NCBI RefSeq assembly: GCF_007829335.1
Contig: NZ_VIWO01000004.1
Span: forward strand, 434,001 to 498,000
DNA: 64,000 nucleotides
Reading direction: 5' to 3'
Source: Chitinophaga polysaccharea
GTDB lineage: Bacteria; Bacteroidota; Bacteroidia; Chitinophagales; Chitinophagaceae
Shown here piece by piece: positions 8,401-17,400 of the stretch. The notes under the pieces were generated by a model. It was given only the letters and a program-made list of their open reading frames with translations, had not been told where the DNA came from and did no database searches. Each line of letters starts with the position of its first letter. Positions within the stretch are counted from its first letter, which is position 1. Both the position numbers and the translations under genes were made by a program.

Positions 8401-11400
8401 TAGAGAAGGCATTGAAAAATGCCGCGGTAGAGGCAGACAGCATACAATACGTAGAAACACATGGAACAGGTACCCGTCTCGGCGATCCGGTAGAAGTACT
8501 GGCGCTGAATGCTGTTTATGGCCGCTTCCGTAACACGGAACAGCCCTTGCTGCTGGGTGCACTGAAATCAAATATAGGACACCTGGAGGCGGCAGCGGGT
8601 ATTGCCGGTTTTATTAAAACCGTACTAAGCCTGCAACACCGTCAAATCCCTGCCAGTCTCCATTTTAACACGCCTAACCGGTTTATTCCCTGGAAAGATA
8701 TGCCGGTAAAGGTAGCAGATATCCTTACACCCTGGCCATCTGCTGCATCGCCCAGGAGGGCGGCTGTCAGCGCTTTTGGTTTGAGTGGTACCAACGTACA
8801 CCTGGTACTGGAAGAAGCGCCGGTAGTAGCAGTTCCGGAAGAAAAGCAGCTGCCTGCCTATCCTTTACTGTTGTCTGCCAAAACACCGGCGGCATTGCAG
8901 GCAATGGTGTCCCGGTATATTTCATTCCTGCGGGAAAGCGAGGCATCGATCGGTGCTATTGCCCGGAGTATGGCATTGAGCCGCGATGCATATGCCTGCC
9001 GGCTCGCCTGGCAGGCAACGTCTAAAGAGGAGGCTGCCCGGCAGTTGCAGGAGTATGTGGATGGCAGGGGACAACATAGTGTATACGTTGGCGATAGTTT
9101 GGCTGCTCCCGGAAAAATTGCCTGGTTGTTTACCGGGCAGGGCGCTCAATACTGGAATATGGGCCGGGAGCTGTATGATACCAACGGGGTATTCAGGCGG
9201 GTGCTCGATGATTGCGACGTTTTCCTGAAAAAGAGCTGGCCCTTTTCATTAACAGACCTGCTTTACAGAAAGCCTAAAGAAGAAGCCAATACCTTATTGC
9301 GCCAAACTGTTTTTACACAACCTGCCTTATTCGCCATTGAATGCGCGCTGGCAGAAGTGTGGCGGTCGTGGGGCATTGTGCCCGATATCGTTATGGGGCA
9401 TAGCGCCGGTGAATATGCCGCCGCTTATGCCGCAGGCGTATTCAGCCTGTACGATGGCCTGGCACTCATCACAGCAAGAGCGGCGTTGATGAACGCTGTC
9501 AAAGAAGAAGGCAGCATGGCGGTTGTATTTGCGGACGCCGTTAAAGTAGCCGCCGCTATTCAGCCCTATGGCAACGACTTATCGGTTGCGGCGATTAATG
9601 GACCGGAACTGACCGTCATCTCCGGAAAAAAAGAAGCGGTACAGGCGATAACACATTCCCTGAAGCAAGCCGGGGTAGGTAGCCGGGAAATGCAGGTATC
9701 GCATGCTTTCCATTCTTCCCTGATGGAACCGGTACTGAAACCGTTCTATAAAATTGCCACCGGCGTGCATTATCATTTGCCCGTTATCCCGCTGGTATCG
9801 AATGTAACCGGTGCTGTTGCTGGAAAAGAAATTACGGACGCCGCTTACTGGGGTAAACATATCCTGGCGCCGGTGCTGTTTTCTCAAGGCATTCAAACGA
9901 TAAAAGCCGCGGGTGAATATACCCTGATGGAGCTGGGTCCTCAGCCCAGTCTTTTATCGATGGCGCAACTGACCTTACAATATGATGAAGATCGTTTGTT
10001 GCCGGTAATGAGGGAGGGGCGGTCGTCCTGGACTACCATGCTCAATGCCTTGATGGCGCTGCATGTAAAAGGAGTGGCTGTTAACTGGCCCGTATTCCAT
10101 ACTGCCGGTGCATTTCATAAAGTAGTTTTACCAGCCTATCCTTTCCAGCGTCAGCGCTACTGGATAGAAAAAAATACCCGCCGGCAGCAGGAAAGTTTGC
10201 CGGCCCTGAAGGAAGTAAACATCCCGTCTACCCCTAATAACACGCACATGAGTCACAATAACCATTTACTCCCCAATAGTGCCGGGTATATCGCCGGTTA
10301 CCTGGCAGAAAATCTCAGCAGGCTATTGAAAATGTCTTCCCCGGAAGAGCTGAACATCCATACACCGTTCCTGTCGCAGGGGGCGGATTCATTGATCATG
10401 GCTAGCCTGGTAAGAAAAATAGAGAATGAGTATGGATTGAGTTTTTCTATGCGCCTGATCTTTGAAGAACTCACTTCTATTCAACTGATGGCGGAGTATA
10501 TTGCCGAACATGCAACAGTATTTGTTACCACAGGCAACGCGCCTGTAGCGGTGGCCCCGGTACAGGAAGCTGTAACGGTAGCTGCCCCGTTGCCCTCCCC
10601 AGCTCCCTCCCCGGCTATTACACCACAGGCACCGGCGCCAGGCGTTTATCATGTGATACAGGATACTTTCCAGTTGATGCAGCAACAACTCAATGTTATT
10701 GCGCAGCAATTCCAGTGGATGTCACAGGGCATGCAGCCGGTGATCAGCCATAGCAACGGTCATGCTGCAAACGGGCATCCCATTGCACCGTCGCCCGCCG
10801 TCAACGTGGGTAGCACGGCGCCACCCGCAGCGCCGGCAACTAACACGCCTAAGAAAGGCGTTTCTATTTTCCCGAAAATAGAAACTAAACCAGGACAAAA
10901 ATATTCGCCGGAGCAACAGGCATACCTGGATACTTTTATTGAGAAGTATACCACCAAAACCAAAACCTCTAAGGCGCTCACGGAGAAGTATCGCCCGGTA
11001 CTGGCGGATAACCGCGTATCGGCGGGCTTCCGCTTTGCCACCAAAGAAATGGTGTATCCCATTGTAGCCGCATCTTCCCAGGGATCAAAAATGACGGATG
11101 TGGATGGCAATGAATACGTGGATCTCACCATGGGCTTTGGGGTTAACTTATTAGGTCATCGCCCGGAAATAGTAACGGCAGCTATTCATAAACAATTGGA
11201 GAAAGGCTATCAGCTGGGGCCTCAAACCTATCTTGCCGGAGAAGTAGCCACCCGTATTGCGGCGCTCACCGGTATGGAGAGAGTAAGCTTTCATAACTCC
11301 GGTACGGAAGCGGTGATGTCGGCCATGCGCCTAGCCCGTACCACCACCGGCAAAAAGAAGATTGCCATCTTCCTCGGCTCCTATCACGGTTATTTTGATG

Positions 11401-14400
11401 GTACCCTGGCCATGGTGGAAGATATTGAACACGATCATAATGGTATTCCTATTGCACCGGGGGTTATTCCCAACATGGTAGCCGATGTGCTGGTATTTGA
11501 TTATCTCAATCCCAATGTAGTAGAACAAATCCGTGCACATGCACATGAACTGGCTGCGGTACTGGTAGAACCTGTCCAGAGCAGACGACCGGGGTATCAG
11601 CCAAAAGCACTATTGCAGGAGCTGCGTGCCATGACCGAGCAGGAAAAGATCATCCTGATCTTCGATGAAATGATTACCGGTTTCCGTATTCATCCGGGTG
11701 GTGTACAAGCGCATTTTGGTATCCGCGCCGACATGGCTACCTATGGTAAAATTGCCGGCGGCGGCATGCCGATAGGCATTATTGCGGGTAAAGACTGGTG
11801 TATGCAGGCTTTTGACGGCGGACTATGGAACTATAAAGACGATTCATATCCCAAAGCAGAAACTACTTTCCTGGCCGGTACCTTCTGTAAACATCCGTTG
11901 AGCATGGTGGCCTCACTGGCCGTTTTAGGTGAACTGGAAAGACAAGGACCCGCGTTACAGGAAAAACTGAATGCCCGTACCAGCCGCCTGATCAGCAATA
12001 TTACCCGGCTATTCGACGAAAACCAGGTACCCATCAAAGTGAACAACTTTGGCTCCCTGTTTTATTTCTCTATTTCCGGTAACATGGACCTGTTCTTCTA
12101 TCACCTGCTGGAAAAAGGTGTATACATATGGGAAGGTAAAACCTGTTTTCTCTCTGCCGCACATACCGATGAAGATGTTGATTTTATTGAAAAATGTTTC
12201 AGGGACAGTATCACGGAATTACAACAGGCAGGATTTTTACCGAAGCTAACCCCGGTAAAAAAAAATGCAGCGCCTGTGGCAGATGCACTCTTAAATGTGT
12301 TGCCGACAGTAATTGAAAAACAGGACCGGCCTGCCCGTATCCCGTTATCCTTCAGCCAGGAACGTTTATGGTTTATCGATCAGCTGGAAGGCAGCGTACA
12401 GTACAACCTGCCGGCGATTGTAAGATTGAAGGGAGGACTCAATAAAAACGCACTCGCCTATGCACTGCAAAGCATTGTAGACCGCCATGAAATATTAAGG
12501 ACCAACATTGACCAGGAAGAAGGGCATGCCTATCAATGGGTACAGGAAGTGGTAAACTGGCAAATGGTGGAAGTAGAAGATCCGTTGTACCAACATAATG
12601 CAGCTGCATTACAAACCTATATTGCGGGTTTAGTGAACACGCCATTCAATTTGTCTGATGACCATATGATGAGGGCGCACCTGATCCGTGTTGCAGACAA
12701 CGAAAATGTACTGGTACTCACCATACATCATATTGTTTTTGATGATTCCTCCGCACATATCTTTTTCCAGGAACTGATAGAAATATATAACGCACACCTG
12801 GGCGGCCGCAAGCCCGTGTTGCCCTCATTGAAAATTCAGTATGCCGACTACGCCATATGGCAGCGTCGCTTTTTACAGGGACCACTGGTAACGCAAAAAT
12901 TAGCCTACTGGAAAAAAAAGCTGGACGGGGTTACTTTACTACAGCTGCCCACAGATTTTGAACGCCCGGTTGTTAAAAGTACCCGTGGCGCGGTGATAAC
13001 CATGCACCTGGATAAAGAGCTATCCGCGCAGGTGAAACAACTGGGCCGGCAGCAAGGCGTAACACTGTTTACCACCTTACTCACCGCCTTAAAAGTATTG
13101 ATGTACCGTTACAGCGGGCAGGAAGATATTTGCATCGGATGCGCTACTGCCGGCAGGGCGCAGATAGAGCTGGAACCATTGTTGGGCTTCTTTGTCAACA
13201 CGCTGGCGCTTCGCAGTAATCTCAGCGGAAGTCCTTCTTTTGCTGCTGCATTGAAAGAGGTACAAAATACCTTGTTTGATGCCCATGATAACCAGGAAGT
13301 GCCCTTTGAAAAAGTAGTGAAAGAAGTAATGGGAGAGCGGGATATCAGGAAGAATCCTTTATTCCAGGTAATGTTTACCCTGCAGAACATTCCGTTGATG
13401 TCGGAACTGCGATTGGGTGAAGCCACTATCACACCTGAACCGGTGATCCGCAGTACCAGCCTGTTTGATATTTTCTGGACCGTGGAAGAAAGGCCGGAAG
13501 GCATTGCCCTGGAAGTAGAATATTGCATCGACTTATTCCAGGAAGTCACCATTGAGCGCATGATGCATCACTACATGGCGTTGCTGCAGGCGGCCGTACA
13601 AAATCCGGCCACTGCCATTGGCAAACTGAACATGCTGAGTGAAGCAGAAACCCGTCAGCTGTTAGTTACCTTCAACGATACCGCGACGCCTTACCCGGTC
13701 AATAAAACGATCACGGCATTGTTTGAAGAGCAGGTGATACAATCGCCCGATGCCATTGCCTTATCATTTGGAGAGCAACAGCTCACTTACCGGGAGTTGG
13801 ACGAGCAATCGAACCGGGTAGCCCATTACCTTCGTAAACAGGGCGTTAAAGAAGGCGTAATGGTGCCGCTGTGTATGGATCGCTCTATTCACCTGATCGT
13901 AAGTATCCTCGCCATCCTGAAAGCCGGAGGTGCATATGTGCCTGTTGACCCGGCTTATCCCAAAGACCGCATTGCCTATATGCTGCAGGATACCGCCAGT
14001 AAACTGGTGGTGACCACTACCGACCAGCAGGCACTGCTGGCCGTGGAAGCGGAACACGCTACGCTGATCTTTGTCGATAATATCCTCGATGTACTCGCCA
14101 CTATGCCGGCGCATCCGCTGGCGGTGAAAACCGATCCGGATTCACTGGCTTATGTTATTTATACCTCCGGTTCTACCGGCAGGCCCAAAGGCGCCATGGT
14201 CATTCACCGCAACGTAACCAGCCTGGCCCGGGGCGGTAACTTCGTGGAGCTGAGTGCCGCAGATACGTTGCTGTCTACCGGATCGCCTTCCTTCGACGCC
14301 ACTACGATTGAGTACTGGGGTATGCTGCTGAATGGTGGGCAACTGGTATTATGCCCCGAGAAGAAGCTGCTCGACAACCAGTTGCTCAAACAGGAAATAC

Positions 14401-17400
14401 GCTACCGGGGCGTGACAAAAATGTGGTTTACCGCCAGTTGGTTTAACCAGCTGGTAGATGATGATATCACTATTTTCGAAGGACTAACCGCTGTGATGGC
14501 CGGTGGAGAGAAATTATCAGAAGAACATATCCGTAAGTTCCGGGCCGCTTATCCTGCTACGCAGATTATTAACGGTTACGGCCCTACGGAAAATACCACT
14601 TTTTCCCTCACCTGGAATATTGCAGCAGTGGTGCCCGGCAAGAGTATCCCTATTGGCCGCCCATTGGGCAACCGTACGGCCTATGTGCTGGACAGCGCTA
14701 TGCAATTGCTGCCCGTGGGTACGCCCGGAGAACTGTATGTGGGTGGCGACGGCGTATCCCGTGGATACCTGAACCAACCAGAGCTGACGGCAGAAAAATT
14801 TGTTGCCGATCCATTCACGGATCTCAGGGGCGCCAGGTTGTATCGTACCGGCGACCGCGCCCGTTGGCTGCCAGATGGAACGGTGGAATACCTGGGCCGT
14901 ATGGACGATCAGATCAAAATGCGTGGCTACCGGATAGAACCCGGCGAAATAGAAAGAGCGCTCAATAACCTGGATGAAGTGGCCGCCAGTTGTGTAGTGG
15001 TAAAAGACCAAACGGGTGCTGAAAAACGGCTGGTGAGCTACTATGTACCCGACCAGCAGGCCGTACTGCAAACAGAACAGGCGCTGTACCTGCAACAGGT
15101 GGCAACCTGGAAAGAGCTGTATGAAACGGCTTATAGCAAGGCAGAGGAGGTAAAAGACCTGGACGAAGAATTTAATATCACCGGCTGGAACGACAGCTTT
15201 ACCGGGGAGGCCCTGCCTGCGCAGAATATGCGCAGTTGGCTGGAAGATATTACCAGCGTAGTACTGGCCACTAACCCGCGCAACGTACTGGAAATAGGAT
15301 GTGGTACCGGCTTGATCTATTTTCAGCTGGCAGGTCATATCGAAAAATATATTGGCACCGATTTCTCGCAGGTATCCACAAATCAGCTGCAGCAACATAT
15401 CAATAAAGGGCTGCGCCGCTACCCGGAAACCACCCTGCAAATATGCGCTGCACATGAAGTTACCCTGGAAGAAGGCGTCACCATAGATACCGTGATTTTA
15501 AACTCTATTGTACAATACTTCCCTGGCGCACAATACATGTCGGACGTATTGGCCAACGCGATTTCCCTGCTGAAAGGAAAAGGGCATATCGTGATCGGGG
15601 ATGTGAGAGACCTGCGCTTACTCCCTTCTTTCAAACGCAGGCTGCAACTGGATAAGCTGCAAAGCAAAACCAGTCTCCGCGAATTTGAGTGGAACGTAGA
15701 CCAGGAAGTATGGAAAGAAGAAGAACTGTGTTTTTCACCTGCCTGGTTCTTCCAGCTGCAATCCCTATATCCTGAAATTACCCATGTAGACATTCAATGG
15801 AAACAAGGCGACTACCTCAATGAACTCACGCTCTACCGCTACACGGTAGTGTTGCATATCGACATGGAGAAACCGGTACTGCAACCGCAATGGCAGTCAT
15901 GGGACGACATAGCAGATAAGAACAGTATATTATCCCATTTGGCTGCCGGCCACGCCCGGATTGCATTGCATCGTGTGCCTAACCCGAGGTTATGGAAAGA
16001 AAGATTACTGGAACAGGCGCTTACCGATAGAAACATCAACCAGGTGGGAGACCTGGCAGATTATATCCTCACGCCAGACCACGATACCAAAGTAGTGAAT
16101 GAAATACTGGCCGCTGCTAAAGCTGCCGGTTATCATAGCCGCTTCCTGCTGAACGAAGATCCGTTTAAAATAAACCTGCTGCTGGAACAAACGCCGTTCA
16201 AGGGTTTTGTAGAGCCGGCTTATAGCAAAGCCGCCGGTTATACCGAGGGTGTGAAGACAAACATTCCCTTGTTCCCCGATATCTGCGAAGTGCTGGAAAA
16301 AGATATCCGGGCGCAGTTACAGCAACGTTTACCGGAATACATGGTGCCTTCCGCATTTGTAGCCTTGCAGCTGTTGCCGCTAACCAGCAACGGCAAAGTA
16401 GACCGCCGGTTCTTAACAGAATGGGAATTTATACAACGTAAGCGCCTGTTGAATTACCAGGCGCCGGTAACCGCTACAGAACAGCAACTGGCCGACATCT
16501 GGCAACGCCTGCTGGGCATGGAACGGGTAGGTACCCAGGATAATTTCTTTGAGCTGGGTGGGCATTCCCTGCTGGCTACCCGTGCAGTATCTGCCATTCG
16601 TAAAGAGATGGAAGCAGAGCTAACGGTAAAAGATTTCTTCCTGCATCCTACTATTGCTTCACTGGCTACCTACCTGCAACTACAGCATAAGGGACTGTTG
16701 CTACCCGCGCTTTTTGCTGCAGAAAGACCCGCACAAATCCCGCTGTCATTCAGCCAGGAACGCCTGTGGTTTATTGATCAGCTGGAAGGCAGCGTGTCTT
16801 ATCATATGCCGGTGGTATTACGACTGAAAGGTCTGCTGGACAATGCCTCCCTTGGTTATGCCATCGGGCAGATCGTACAGCGCCACGAATCCTTGCGCAC
16901 CATCATCAAACAGGAGCAAGGCAGGCCTTACCAGCAGATTTTGGACAAAGACCAGTGGCAGCTGACAACAGTCACTTTCACAGAGGATGCTGCTGCATTA
17001 CAGGAATACATTACCAGCCTGGTATATAAACCATTTGATCTTGACAGTGATTTCATGCTACGGGCACATCTGCTGCAGGTGTCGGCAGAAGAGCATGTGC
17101 TGGTACTGGTGATGCATCATATTGCTTCCGATGGCTGGTCGGTATCTATATTGATCAACGAGCTCATTGCCCTGTACCGGGCACATAGTACTGGCAGTGC
17201 TACGCATTTGCCCGCTCCGGATATACAATATGCAGACTACGCGATCTGGCAACGCAGTCACCTGGAAGGCGCTGCGTTAAAGAAACGCCTGGTATACTGG
17301 CAGGATAAACTGTCGGGTGTGGAAGTACTGCATCTGCCCACAGACTATTCGCGTCCGCCAGTGCAAAGCACCCGCGGCGCCATTAGCCGGTTCCGGCTAG

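Noticed and set aside
14517..15455. Long minus-strand frame (312 residues) under the first synthase
   Set aside because: It is the shadow of strongly biased codons in the synthase frame, which has unbroken A and methyltransferase motifs here.
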